Source: Caryophanales bacterium (GTDB lineage: Bacteria; Bacillota; Bacilli; Paenibacillales; CANHCR01). Taken from it: a stretch of 64,000 nucleotides of DNA. The stretch is taken from assembly GCA_947459205.1 (NCBI GenBank), contig CANHCR010000001.1, forward strand, positions 1 to 64,000. Reading direction: 5' to 3'. The notes below the pieces were generated by a model, which was given only the letters and a program-made list of their open reading frames with translations, made no database searches and was not told where the DNA came from. Each line of letters starts with the position of its first letter. The first letter of the stretch is position 1. A program made the translations under genes and the position numbers. Of the stretch, positions 9,996 through 16,947 are shown in pieces.

Positions 9996-10040
9996 GTATG
10001 ACCTGTGACGGGATCGAACCGCCGACCCCTACCCTGTCAA
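9996..10040 (-). repeat. Distal att-like copy: duplicated tRNA-Val 3' half
   Basis: Forty-five bases identical to 11526-11570. Read on the minus strand they contain the anticodon 3' side, variable loop, T arm and acceptor 3' strand of tRNA-Val, but the 5' half is absent and the sequence diverges at once after GTCAA. It is an attachment-site duplicate, not a functional tRNA. Confidence 0.9.
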
Positions 10041-10157
10041 AGTACCTATGGTTGGTTTGTTAGGTGTCGTTTAGCGCACAAACCCCCATAATTCGGGGGT
10101 CTGTTGCACCGTGCGTGTCGTCTGAAATCGGGCGTAATCGCCCCGAGATTTTAAGTG

Positions 10158-10179
10158 TGCCGTCAACATGTCGTCAATG
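10158..10179. repeat. 11-bp tandem repeat, left end of island
   Basis: Two imperfect 11-bp units, TGCCGTCAACA and TGTCGTCAATG, lie 117 bases inside the left att-like repeat and overlap the 3' end of the vapC-like gene. The same 22-bp motif (18 of 22 bases) recurs at the other end (11438-11459). This placement suggests recombinase arm-type binding sites; that role is inferred. Confidence 0.7.
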
Positions 10180-10572
10180 ATGATATAATTTTAATTCGCA
10201 AAAATTAGTCATGGCATCAAAGTCTCTATCTTGATGTAACAAAGGACAATCGTTTTCAATGGCGATTGCAGCGATGATACAATCGTTTGTTTTTCTAATT
10301 GTAATTCCTTTTTCGCGCCCCGTTCTGTAAATCTCTGCAGCGTGAATATATGTTTTGATCGGTATAGCATGTAGAATGTCCAATTGAAGTAAAGCGTTTC
10401 TGGTTTTTTCGAATTGTTGCGGGTGTCTGATTCCTTGAAGGATTTCGGTTAAGATGAGATCTGTAATAGCAATTCTTACGCGATTAGTAATCAGTTCCTT
10501 CAACAAATTCGTTTGATTCAATGGAGTTCCATTAAAAAAGGGAATCCAGACACTTGTATCGAAGATAATCAT
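10174..10572 (-). CDS. vapC: PIN-domain toxin (VapC family)
   Basis: This 132-residue PIN-domain protein is probably a VapC-type endoribonuclease toxin. The acidic residues expected of the fold are visible: D5 in IIFDTSVWIPFF, E in LILTEILQGI, and the downstream pair in KTNDCIIAAIAIE and HQDRDFDAM. An upstream in-frame ATG at 10611 exists, but the PIN fold begins at MIIFDTSVW, and its ATG overlaps the stop of the preceding antitoxin gene by four bases, so 10572 is preferred. Together with the upstream gene it forms a type II toxin-antitoxin operon inside the tRNA-Val island, where it may act as a retention module. Its RNA target cannot be told from sequence. Confidence 0.88.
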   Translation of the reverse strand: MIIFDTSVWIPFFNGTPLNQTNLLKELITNRVRIAITDLILTEILQGIRHPQQFEKTRNALLQLDILHAIPIKTYIHAAEIYRTGREKGITIRKTNDCIIAAIAIENDCPLLHQDRDFDAMTNFCELKLYHH

Positions 10573-10772
10573 GGTTGTTCGCCGCGAAATGAATGTAAAT
10601 CGCCATCCCAAGTGACATTCCCTTCAAGCGAAAGAAGTTCCTGATAAGCATGAAATTTAAGGATTTGTGTCACAGCGGATTGTATGGCTTCTTGTTCAGT
10701 CGAAGTGTGGAACCATTCCTTTAATTTGGCCAATTCGTGTTCATCCATTTTAATTTTGATTTCTTTTAACAT
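10569..10772 (-). CDS. vapB: VapB-like antitoxin
   Basis: This is a 67-residue protein in the position of the antitoxin, directly upstream of the PIN-domain gene and overlapping it by four bases (ATGA). It starts MLKEIKIKMDEHELAKLKEW, resembling the short VapB antitoxins that pair with PIN toxins, with a C-terminal acidic/aromatic tail (EGNVTWDGDLHSFRGEQP) suited to binding a toxin groove. Its DNA-binding fold is not obvious by eye. Such antitoxins usually repress their own operon with the toxin. The promoter should lie in the AT-rich stretch 10780-10870, which it shares divergently with the DinB-fold gene. Confidence 0.78.
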   Translation of the reverse strand: MLKEIKIKMDEHELAKLKEWFHTSTEQEAIQSAVTQILKFHAYQELLSLEGNVTWDGDLHSFRGEQP

Positions 10773-10874
10773 AGGCGCATCATCCTTTTCGTTTACTGTG
10801 ACGATATATAATAATTATACTGAAAAAAGTATAAGTTGTGAAAAAATATTTATTCGGAAGAGGAGAATTTTTTA

Positions 10875-11384
10875 ATGTTAACTTCAATTGAAGTCTTTTT
10901 GTTAGAGTGGCAAAGCGAATTTGAAATCACTAAAAAATTGTTTGAAGAGATTACAAATGCATCTTTAACACAAAAAATTGCACCGCATCACTTTACGCTC
11001 AGTCAACTAGCGTGGCACATCACTGTTTCTGTGCATGAAATTCTTACTGCGAAGCAATTAGAATTCGAGAGTCCTGGAGAAGAAAGTGAATGTCCGCAGC
11101 AGGCGACTATTATTTTAGATGCTTACAAAAAAGTGAATTCGGATATGATTCATGCCATGCGAAGTCAGTGGAAGGATAAAAATCTAGACGATGTCATGAA
11201 TGTGTACGGGTTGGATTGGTCGAACCATCAAACTTTACGAATGCTCATTAATCACCAAATCCATCATCGAGGTCAATTAACTGTTCTAATGCGGCAAGCA
11301 GGCTTATTTGTGCCTGGGACATACGGTCCCAGTCGAGAACAATGGGCGCAGATGGGGATGAATTCTCCCGCCTTTATAGATTAA
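10875..11384 (+). CDS. DinB-fold putative metal-dependent protein
   Basis: This 169-residue protein belongs to the DinB/YfiT four-helix bundle superfamily. The three metal-binding histidines expected in the family are plausible at H47 (LAWHITVSVHE) and in the helix NHQIHHRGQLTVLMRQAG near residue 132. The C-terminal ending YGPSREQWAQMGM is also typical of small DinB proteins. Many members are thiol-dependent transferases or have no known substrate. AGAGGAG lies before the ATG and an intrinsic terminator follows, so it is monocistronic. It is cargo of the tRNA-Val island, transcribed away from vapBC, and its codon use looks AT-rich compared with neighbours. Confidence 0.85.
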   Translation: MLTSIEVFLLEWQSEFEITKKLFEEITNASLTQKIAPHHFTLSQLAWHITVSVHEILTAKQLEFESPGEESECPQQATIILDAYKKVNSDMIHAMRSQWKDKNLDDVMNVYGLDWSNHQTLRMLINHQIHHRGQLTVLMRQAGLFVPGTYGPSREQWAQMGMNSPAFID

Positions 11385-11406
11385 TTATGTAGTGTAAATA
11401 AAGCGG

Positions 11407-11436
11407 AAAATACCGCTCTTTTCGGGCGGTATTTTT
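11407..11436 (+). terminator. Terminator of the DinB-fold gene
   Basis: AAAATACCGC (11407-11416) pairs with GCGGTATTTT (11426-11435) and the T-run follows. Confidence 0.85.
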
Positions 11437-11437
11437 A

Positions 11438-11459
11438 TGCCGTCAAAATGCCGTCAAAC
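11438..11459. repeat. 11-bp tandem repeat, right end of island
   Basis: Two units, TGCCGTCAAAA and TGCCGTCAAAC, lie 66 bases inside the right att-like repeat. They match the 10158-10179 motif at the other end in 18 of 22 bases and in the same orientation. They are candidate recombinase arm sites. Confidence 0.7.
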
Positions 11460-11497
11460 GCCATTTTCGTGCCTGTGTAAAAATGTCCAAACAAGCA

Positions 11498-11523
11498 AAA
11501 AGCCCCGTGTTTACGGGGCTTTT
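11498..11523 (-). terminator. Terminator after tRNA-Val, brought by the island
   Basis: An 11-bp stem AAAAGCCCCGT / ACGGGGCTTTT with a GTTT loop; the minus strand ends in a U-run. It lies just beyond the tRNA-Val 3' end and mirrors the older terminator at 9958-9993. Confidence 0.85.
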
Positions 11524-11525
11524 CT

Positions 11526-11570
11526 GTATGACCTGTGACGGGATCGAACCGCCGACCCCTACCCTGTCAA
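11526..11570 (-). repeat. Proximal att-like copy within tRNA-Val
   Basis: The 45 bases shared with 9996-10040 form the 3' half of the functional tRNA-Val gene, so the insertion left the tRNA intact. Confidence 0.9.
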
Positions 11571-11601
11571 GGTAGTGCTCTCCCAGCTGAGCTAACAGGT
11601 C
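11529..11601 (-). tRNA. tRNA-Val (anticodon GAC)
   Basis: On the minus strand a full cloverleaf is seen: acceptor GACCTGT / ACAGGTC, discriminator A at 11529, D arm GCTC..GAGC, anticodon stem CTACC/GGTAG with loop TTGACAG (anticodon GAC, reading GUC/GUU), variable loop GGGTC and T arm GGCGG TTCGATC CCGTC. No CCA is encoded. The 3' half is the integration site of the adjacent island. Confidence 0.95.
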
Positions 11602-11775
11602 ATGATATCAATTTAGCGACATTAGATATCATATCAATTGAAAATATGGTTGTCAACTTAAGCAATAATTTTTTTTCGAAGGTTATCATTTTCGTTTCAC
11701 CGCAACATAATACGCTGCCCTGTATTCTTATAATGAAACTGTAACTGAGGCTTAGTTGTATGTTAAAAGGGGGCG

Positions 11776-12441
11776 ATGATGATGGAAAACCGAGATCGTG
11801 AGGAATGGACGAAAATTTCCGAGGATTCATGGTTTGACATGCAAAGTGTTGAGCACAGGTATCACTTTGCATTGGTTTTAGGGACGTACTCCGACTCAAA
11901 ACCACTTGCAATTGCAATGATGCAAACAATCGTTGAGGAATTTGTTCTCGAGAAGCAGGCTGAGAATATTCGATATCTTTTACTTTCATATATCGCAATC
12001 GGTAAGTTGCAATGGCAATATAACAGATCGTATCGTACTGCGCAACATTCATTTGACCAAGCGCTTGCGGTCATCGATGATCATCCTGAATTGATTGATT
12101 TGGCGGGAAAAGTTTTTTATGAGCGATGCCTCATTCTTTCGGATATGGAAAAAGGCGATATTGCTCTGCAAGGGGCATTTGAATTGGTCGATTCTTATGA
12201 TTTGTATGGCAAACGAGCGAAGTCGAAAAAAATGTTTTATGTTTTTATGGCAATCGCCACCATTGCAAAGGAAGAGTGGATCTACGATATCGGTCTTGAT
12301 TATTTGTGGCGCGCATTTCAACAGTTAAGAGGGCTTCCGGCAGTTGTTGTAAAGCATTGCAGAACGCAGTACAAAAAAAGACATCTAGATACTGAACAAG
12401 CTTTTTATGCTATCCATGATCAATTGGAGCAGTTTTTATGA
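11776..12441 (+). CDS. Hypothetical helical (TPR-like) protein
   Basis: I do not recognise this 221-residue protein. It is predicted to be mostly helical and soluble, with no signal peptide or membrane segment. Stretches such as NIRYLLLSYIAIGKLQWQYN, AQHSFDQALAVIDDHPELI and FYERCLILSDMEKGDIAL have the alternating small/large spacing of TPR-like helix pairs, so a protein-binding role is possible. AAGGGGGCG precedes three consecutive ATG codons (11776, 11779, 11782), any of which could be the start. It stands alone beside the tRNA-Val gene, with AT-rich codon use, and may also be acquired DNA. Confidence 0.7.
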   Translation: MMMENRDREEWTKISEDSWFDMQSVEHRYHFALVLGTYSDSKPLAIAMMQTIVEEFVLEKQAENIRYLLLSYIAIGKLQWQYNRSYRTAQHSFDQALAVIDDHPELIDLAGKVFYERCLILSDMEKGDIALQGAFELVDSYDLYGKRAKSKKMFYVFMAIATIAKEEWIYDIGLDYLWRAFQQLRGLPAVVVKHCRTQYKKRHLDTEQAFYAIHDQLEQFL

Positions 12442-12553
12442 GACGATTCTTTTGTTTTTGCCAATTGTAGGTCGCCAAAGGAACAAGTGGCCCCGTTTTC
12501 ATAAAAATGTATGTAAATGTAAGTTTATTTTTGGCATTTAATTGAAAAAATAC

Positions 12554-12582
12554 TTGTCAAGTACTCCTGAGTGGTATATAAT
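12554..12582 (+). promoter_or_regulatory. SigA-type promoter for the 12641 gene
   Basis: TTGTCA (12554-12559) and TATAAT (12577-12582) are separated by 17 bases, a near-consensus vegetative promoter pointing at the small gene that starts at 12641. Confidence 0.75.
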
Positions 12583-12640
12583 AAAAATTAGATATAGATA
12601 AATATAAAAATAGGATAGTTGAGACAAGGGGATGATCCGT

Positions 12641-12931
12641 ATGAACGTAGCGAAAGCGTCAAGTCATATGAACAACTCGTTATTGTCGAATGTGAAACCA
12701 GTTCATGAAGTCGTCGCAGCAAAATCTCCGAAACAGAAAGAAAAAGCAGACACAATGGAGTTTAAGTTGACTCCGTCTCTTGACAAAATTTCGAAATCTG
12801 AGGAATCGCTGACAGGGACGTACAACAGCAATGGGAAGCTGGCGCTCATTTCGAACAAGGTGATTGTTTATGTGCAACCATCTGCTTACATTCGCGACAA
12901 ACTTGTGCCAAGTTATAAGGCAGTAATTTAA
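12641..12931 (+). CDS. Small hypothetical protein
   Basis: This is a 96-residue protein of unknown function. The first ~45 residues are polar and look disordered (AKASSHMNN, SPKQKEKAD). The second half reads like a small beta-rich unit (GTYNSNGKLALISNKVIVYVQPSAYIRDK). There are no cysteines, signal peptide or membrane segment. ATG 12632 is also in frame, but AAGGGG sits nine bases before ATG 12641. It has its own near-consensus promoter (12554-12582) and a terminator directly after it, so it is an independent, probably well-expressed gene between the tRNA-Val region and the fix operon. Confidence 0.7.
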   Translation: MNVAKASSHMNNSLLSNVKPVHEVVAAKSPKQKEKADTMEFKLTPSLDKISKSEESLTGTYNSNGKLALISNKVIVYVQPSAYIRDKLVPSYKAVI

Positions 12932-12945
12932 TATCAAGCACATAT

Positions 12946-12970
12946 AATAAGACGTAAGTCTTATTTTTTT
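12946..12970 (+). terminator. Terminator of the small hypothetical gene
   Basis: AATAAGAC / GTCTTATT forms an 8-bp stem with a four-base loop, followed by a run of T. Confidence 0.8.
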
Positions 12971-13116
12971 TGCAACAAAAAGAAGGAAATATTTGACCGG
13001 CGTCGAATAACATTCAATGCATCTATGAAAGCGATTACATACCATACTTTGTACTTTTTTTCACAAACTATACTTACTTTTAAGAAATTTTGAATGAAAC
13101 AGGGAGGCAGCAAGAG

Positions 13117-13962
13117 ATGAGCGAGAAGTTACACATTGTTGTGTGCATCAAGCAGGTGCCGGATAGTCGTGAGATTCGGATTGATCCGAAGAACAATACG
13201 TTGATTCGGCAAGGTGTACCGAGTATTGTCAATTTTTATGATTTGCACGGGTTGGAAGAGGCACTGCGGATCAAGGATGAGCAAGGGGCGCGGATTACGG
13301 TGGTGACGATGGGACCGCCACCGGCCGAGAAGTCATTGAAGGAGTGTGTTTCGCTCGGTGCGGACGATGCGGTGCTTGTCACGGATCGCGGGTTTGCAGG
13401 AGCAGATACGCTAGCCACTTCTTATGTGCTTGGCAAGACGATTGAAAAAGTGGCCGAAACGTTCGGTAAGGTCGATATTGTGTTTTGCGGAAAACAGACG
13501 CTTGATGGCGATACCGGTCAGGTAGGTCCTGGTATTGCTTGTCGTCTTGATTTGGAGCAACTGACTTATGTGAGCAAGGTGCGTGCTGTCGATAAAGACT
13601 CCGGCAAAATTACGGTAGAGCGTCATTTGGAAGACGGTATTGAAGTGGTGCAAACGAGTATGCCGGTGTTGGTGACGGCGCTAAAGGAGTTAAACAAAGT
13701 GAGACGTGCACCGCTCCCAGGGATGTTGCGGGCTGCGCGCTTCAAGCCGGTTGTCTGGACGACCGCTGATTTTCCTGAATTGGACCGCAAGCAAATTGGT
13801 CTGAAAGGGTCGCCGACGATTGTCGCGAGAACGTGGGTTCCGGAAATTCGTAAGATCAATACGACTCGCGTCGAAGGTGAGTCGGAGCAAGAGATTGCGC
13901 AAAAAATCGTGGAGACGTTATGGCAAACGGATTTGCCTGAGCGTTTCGGCTGGAAATCTTAG
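13117..13962 (+). CDS. fixA: Electron transfer flavoprotein beta subunit (FixA/EtfB)
   Basis: This is the beta subunit of an electron transfer flavoprotein. It starts with the family strand LHIVVCIKQVPDSREIRID and carries the nucleotide-site motifs VTMGPPPAEKSLKECVSLGAD and GKQTLDGDTGQVGPG. The 281-residue length and the presence of fixB, fixC and fixX downstream place it in the FixABCX (EtfABCX) group, which in characterised species oxidises NADH and bifurcates electrons to a quinone and to ferredoxin/flavodoxin. ATG 13117 follows AGGGAGG; the ATG at 13090 lacks such a site. It is the first gene of the operon. Confidence 0.93.
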   Translation: MSEKLHIVVCIKQVPDSREIRIDPKNNTLIRQGVPSIVNFYDLHGLEEALRIKDEQGARITVVTMGPPPAEKSLKECVSLGADDAVLVTDRGFAGADTLATSYVLGKTIEKVAETFGKVDIVFCGKQTLDGDTGQVGPGIACRLDLEQLTYVSKVRAVDKDSGKITVERHLEDGIEVVQTSMPVLVTALKELNKVRRAPLPGMLRAARFKPVVWTTADFPELDRKQIGLKGSPTIVARTWVPEIRKINTTRVEGESEQEIAQKIVETLWQTDLPERFGWKS

Positions 13963-13974
13963 GAGGTGACGACA

Positions 13975-15057
13975 ATGAGCGAAGAAACGAAAGAGCCTAA
14001 GGTGGCAGTGGAAGATGAAATGCCGGATTGGTCGGCGTATCGCGGTGTGTTGATTGTCGTTGAACAGCGTGACGGGGCAGCGAAGAAAGTGTCTTGGCAA
14101 TTGCTTGGTCAAGGTAAAAAACTGGCGGATAAACTTGAGGTGCCGTTGATGGCGCTAGTCATCGGTCACAACGTTGCACATTTGGCGCAGGAGGCTGGGT
14201 ATTACGGTGCGGATCAAGTGTATCTCTGCGATGCGGAGGAATTAAAGGATTATCGGACCCGTCCATATAGCCGTGTATGTTTGAAGTTTATTCATGAATA
14301 TAAACCGGAGATCGTGTTGTTCGGTGCGACGGCGACAGGGCGTGACTTGGCAGGAGCGATTGCGACGCATTTGCCGACGGGTCTGACCGCTGATACGACG
14401 GAACTGGATGTTGAGTTGCCACCGTCTCGCTTGTTGTTGGCGAGCCGTCCTGCTTTTTCGGAAAAAATGTTGGCGACGATTTTGTGTAAACAGTACCGTC
14501 CGCAAATGGCGACGGCACGTGCGGGTGTGTTTCAAGAATTGCCGCGCGACGAGTCTCGTAAAGTGGAGGCTGTGCGGATTGAGTTCAGCATGAGCGAGGA
14601 TGAAATTGCGACGAAAGTGTTGGAGTTCATCACCGAAACGAGTTCGATTAATTTGGAAGAGGCAGAAATTATTGTCGCCGGCGGACGTGGTTTGGGTGGT
14701 TCGGAAGCGTTCAAAATGTTGAAAGATTTGGCTGATGCTTTGGGCGGAGTGGTCGGTGCGTCGCGTGCGGCGGTTGATGCGGGCTGGATCAAACATGAGC
14801 ATCAAGTAGGTCAGACAGGATATACAGTTCGTCCGAAACTGTATTTTGCGATTGGCATCTCGGGTGCAGTGCAGCATACGGTGGGGATGGCGAATTCGGA
14901 GTTGATTGTGGCAATTAACCGTGATGCAGAGGCGCCGATTTTCAATTTTGCCCAATACGGGATTGTCGGTGATTTGTTCAAAATCGTTCCAGCCATTACT
15001 GAGCAGGTGAAGCAGAAGCGTTCGTTTGCTGGTATTGCGGTCGGATCAAATTCTTAA
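13975..15057 (+). CDS. fixB: Electron transfer flavoprotein alpha subunit (FixB/EtfA)
   Basis: The alpha subunit binds the mobile FAD of the complex. The C-terminal FAD domain is clear from about residue 225: VAGGRGLGGSEAFKMLKDLA, ASRAAVDAGWIKHEHQVGQTG, and FAIGISGAVQHTVGMANSE, ending with NRDAEAPIFNFAQYGIVGD. The first ~25 residues are an acidic extension (SEETKEPKVAVEDEMPDW) before the usual start; there is no N-terminal ferredoxin domain as found in some clostridial versions. ATG 13975 is preceded by AGGAGG at eight bases; GTG 13966 is within that site and unlikely. It is encoded 12 bases after fixA. Confidence 0.94.
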   Translation: MSEETKEPKVAVEDEMPDWSAYRGVLIVVEQRDGAAKKVSWQLLGQGKKLADKLEVPLMALVIGHNVAHLAQEAGYYGADQVYLCDAEELKDYRTRPYSRVCLKFIHEYKPEIVLFGATATGRDLAGAIATHLPTGLTADTTELDVELPPSRLLLASRPAFSEKMLATILCKQYRPQMATARAGVFQELPRDESRKVEAVRIEFSMSEDEIATKVLEFITETSSINLEEAEIIVAGGRGLGGSEAFKMLKDLADALGGVVGASRAAVDAGWIKHEHQVGQTGYTVRPKLYFAIGISGAVQHTVGMANSELIVAINRDAEAPIFNFAQYGIVGDLFKIVPAITEQVKQKRSFAGIAVGSNS

Positions 15058-15065
15058 AGGGAGAG

Positions 15066-16382
15066 ATGGTTGTGGCAGAAAAGTTTGATGCGATCGTAGT
15101 TGGCGGCGGACCAGCCGGTGCGGCGGCGGCGTTAACGATGGCGCGCGCAGGTTTGTCGGTAGTGTTGATTGAGCGTGGAGAGTTTCCAGGTGCGAAAAAT
15201 ATATTCGGAGGCGTGTTGTATCGTCAGCAAATTTCTGACTTGGTTCCTGATTTCTGGTTGGAGAAAAATGCACCGGTCGAGCGCCATATTGTTGAACAGC
15301 GAGTTTGGATGATGGGTAAGGAATCGATGGTGACGTTCGGTCATCGCAATGAGGCGTATAAGGAGCCGTTTAACTGTTTCACCGGTTTACGTGTGAAGTT
15401 TGACCAATGGTTTGCCGACAAAGCGGTGCAAGCGGGAGCGATTCCGGTGTACTCGACAGTCGTTACCGAGGTGATTCGTGAAGGCAATAAAGTCGTCGGC
15501 GTTCGCACGGATCGCGATGATGGTGATTTGTATGCTGACGTGGTGGTCATTGCCGATGGCGTGAACTCGTTGCTCGGAAAAGCGATGGGCGTACACAAAG
15601 AGTGGGCGCCGGATGAGGTGTCGCTCGCGGTGAAAGAAGTCATTTCATTGCCTCGTGAGAAAATTGAAGATCGATTCAATCTCGAAGGTGACGAGGGCGT
15701 GACGATTGAGTTCATGGGTGAGACATCGCTCGGGATGGCGGGCATGGGTTTCCTTTACACCAATAAAGAGTCGATTTCACTCGGGATTGGCGTGATGGTC
15801 AATCATTTGCGTGATAAGCGTGTGAAGCCTTATGCTTTGCTCGAGGCGGTGAAACAGCATCCGATGATTCGCAAGTTGATTCAAGGCGGAGAGATGCAGG
15901 AGTATGCGGGCCATTTGATTCCAGAAGGTGGCTTCCATTCGATTCCGAAACTGTCGGGTGATGGATGGGTCGTGTGTGGCGATGCGGCACAGTTGGTCAA
16001 TTTCGTGCATCGAGAGGGTACGAATTTGGCGATGACGTCAGGCAAGTTGGCAGGCGAGGCTATTGTGGCGGCGCACGAGAAAGGCGACTACAGCGCAGCG
16101 AGTTTAAGGTTGTATGATGAGAAGATTAAGCAATCCTTTATTCATAAGGATTTGAAGAAGTACAAGGGGATGCATCAGTTTCTTAAGGAGCAAGATCCGG
16201 CGTTGTTGTTCGACAAGTTGCCGCGGGCGCTCAACGAAGCTGCGTACAATATGTTCTTGATTGATGGTAAGCCGAAGGCTGACAAGCAGAAGAAGGCGAT
16301 GCAAGTGGTCAAGGATGCGGCTGGTGGAACGGTGAATCTGATTAAATTAGGTTATAAAGGATGGAGGGCGATGAACGGATGA
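15066..16382 (+). CDS. fixC: FixC, ETF:quinone oxidoreductase-type flavoprotein
   Basis: FixC is a FAD protein of the ETF:quinone oxidoreductase family that, in characterised Fix complexes, passes the high-potential electron to the quinone pool. The N-terminal dinucleotide fold IVVGGGPAGAAAALTMARAG, the second motif DVVVIADGVNSLLGKAMG and the C-terminal VVCGDAAQLVN block are present in a 438-residue chain with no membrane anchor. Two starts are possible: ATG 15066, very close to GGGAGAG, and GTG 15072 with better spacing. The last bases overlap fixX. The operon context supports an intact FixABCX complex at the membrane. Confidence 0.92.
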   Translation: MVVAEKFDAIVVGGGPAGAAAALTMARAGLSVVLIERGEFPGAKNIFGGVLYRQQISDLVPDFWLEKNAPVERHIVEQRVWMMGKESMVTFGHRNEAYKEPFNCFTGLRVKFDQWFADKAVQAGAIPVYSTVVTEVIREGNKVVGVRTDRDDGDLYADVVVIADGVNSLLGKAMGVHKEWAPDEVSLAVKEVISLPREKIEDRFNLEGDEGVTIEFMGETSLGMAGMGFLYTNKESISLGIGVMVNHLRDKRVKPYALLEAVKQHPMIRKLIQGGEMQEYAGHLIPEGGFHSIPKLSGDGWVVCGDAAQLVNFVHREGTNLAMTSGKLAGEAIVAAHEKGDYSAASLRLYDEKIKQSFIHKDLKKYKGMHQFLKEQDPALLFDKLPRALNEAAYNMFLIDGKPKADKQKKAMQVVKDAAGGTVNLIKLGYKGWRAMNG

Positions 16383-16666
16383 GTGAGTGCAGTGTAACGG
16401 ACAAATTGTTTACGATTCGCTACAAGTGTGATGATCAGTCGCATCTGATTATTAAAGAGGCGGACACATGCGTCAAATGTACGACGAAAGATTGCAACTA
16501 TTTCTGCCCGTCAGACGTGTATGAGTGGGAGATGAAGCAGAAAATTACGACGGTTGCGTATGAAAACTGCATCGAGTGCGGTACGTGCCGGATCGCATGC
16601 CCGTCGGACAACATCCACTGGGTGTATCCGAAAGGTGGACATGGGATCACGTATAAGTTTGGTTGA
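16379..16666 (+). CDS. fixX: Ferredoxin-like protein FixX
   Basis: FixX is the small iron-sulfur partner of FixC. This 95-residue protein has two cysteine clusters, CVKCTTKDCNYFCP and CIECGTCRIACPSDN, the second being a classic 4Fe-4S ferredoxin motif; the first would need structural work to assign. It ends GHGITYKFG like other FixX/EtfX proteins. ATG 16379 overlaps the fixC stop as ATGA, which marks translational coupling; an in-frame ATG at 16361 is deeper inside fixC and less likely. A terminator follows at 16707-16736, closing the fixABCX operon. Confidence 0.93.
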   Translation: MSECSVTDKLFTIRYKCDDQSHLIIKEADTCVKCTTKDCNYFCPSDVYEWEMKQKITTVAYENCIECGTCRIACPSDNIHWVYPKGGHGITYKFG

Positions 16667-16706
16667 TGTAGCCGGCGGTTCAGGCTAGACTCTCGTCAAA
16701 AATATC

Positions 16707-16736
16707 GAGTCGACATAAATTGTCGGCTCTTTTTTT
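16707..16736 (+). terminator. Terminator of the fixABCX operon
   Basis: GAGTCGACA (16707-16715) pairs with TGTCGGCTC (16721-16729), with one G-U pair, and seven T follow. Confidence 0.88.
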
Positions 16737-16947
16737 GTGTAATTATGTTATATTCATGTTATATAATTTAACAAAATTAATGGTATCGAATTGATTTTTG
16801 ATTTATTTTATAAAGATAACACAAAATAAATATTAAAATTTTATTAAAAAATTATAAAGACATTGTGAAATTCATGATATATAATATGACGTATAAGAAA
16901 TATATAAATTTATGTCATGTAAAATGACATAAAAGTAGGTGGGAGTT
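16737..16947 (+). promoter_or_regulatory. Very AT-rich control region with inverted repeat
   Basis: About 200 bases of unusually AT-rich DNA precede the ABC-transporter operon. The clearest element is the inverted repeat TATGTCA (16911-16917) / TGACATA (16925-16931) with a seven-base spacer, just upstream of the ribosome site, which looks like an operator. A related TGACGTA sequence lies at 16888. No confident -35/-10 pair was found. The PucR regulator encoded downstream is a candidate ligand; this is inference. Confidence 0.45.

Larger units (their letters stand above)
9996..11570. mobile_element. Small tRNA-Val-associated integrated island without integrase
   Basis: The island spans 1530 bp from one 45-bp direct repeat (9996-10040) to the other (11526-11570). 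The right copy is the 3' half of the intact leftward tRNA-Val gene and the left copy is a displaced duplicate, the classic result of integration by a tyrosine recombinase at a tRNA 3' end. Each end also has an 11-bp tandem repeat (TGCCGTCAA core), reminiscent of integrase arm-type sites. The cargo is a leftward VapBC-type pair and a rightward DinB-fold gene. The cargo looks more AT-rich than the pyr genes. No recombinase gene fits inside, so it is either a satellite mobilised in trans or a deletion remnant. Confidence 0.8.

Noticed and set aside
9996-10040. A second tRNA gene on the minus strand
   Set aside because: Only the 3' half of tRNA-Val is present and the 5' half is replaced by unrelated sequence, so it is an attachment-site duplicate.
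11407-11520. C-terminal remnant of an integrase gene on the minus strand
   Set aside because: A short minus-strand frame ending in the 11-bp repeats was examined, but it shows no recombinase catalytic residues and is too short to support.
14242-14955. A leftward open frame of about 237 codons within fixB
   Set aside because: It lies wholly opposite fixB, whose FAD motifs are unambiguous; the Arg-rich product is a strand shadow.
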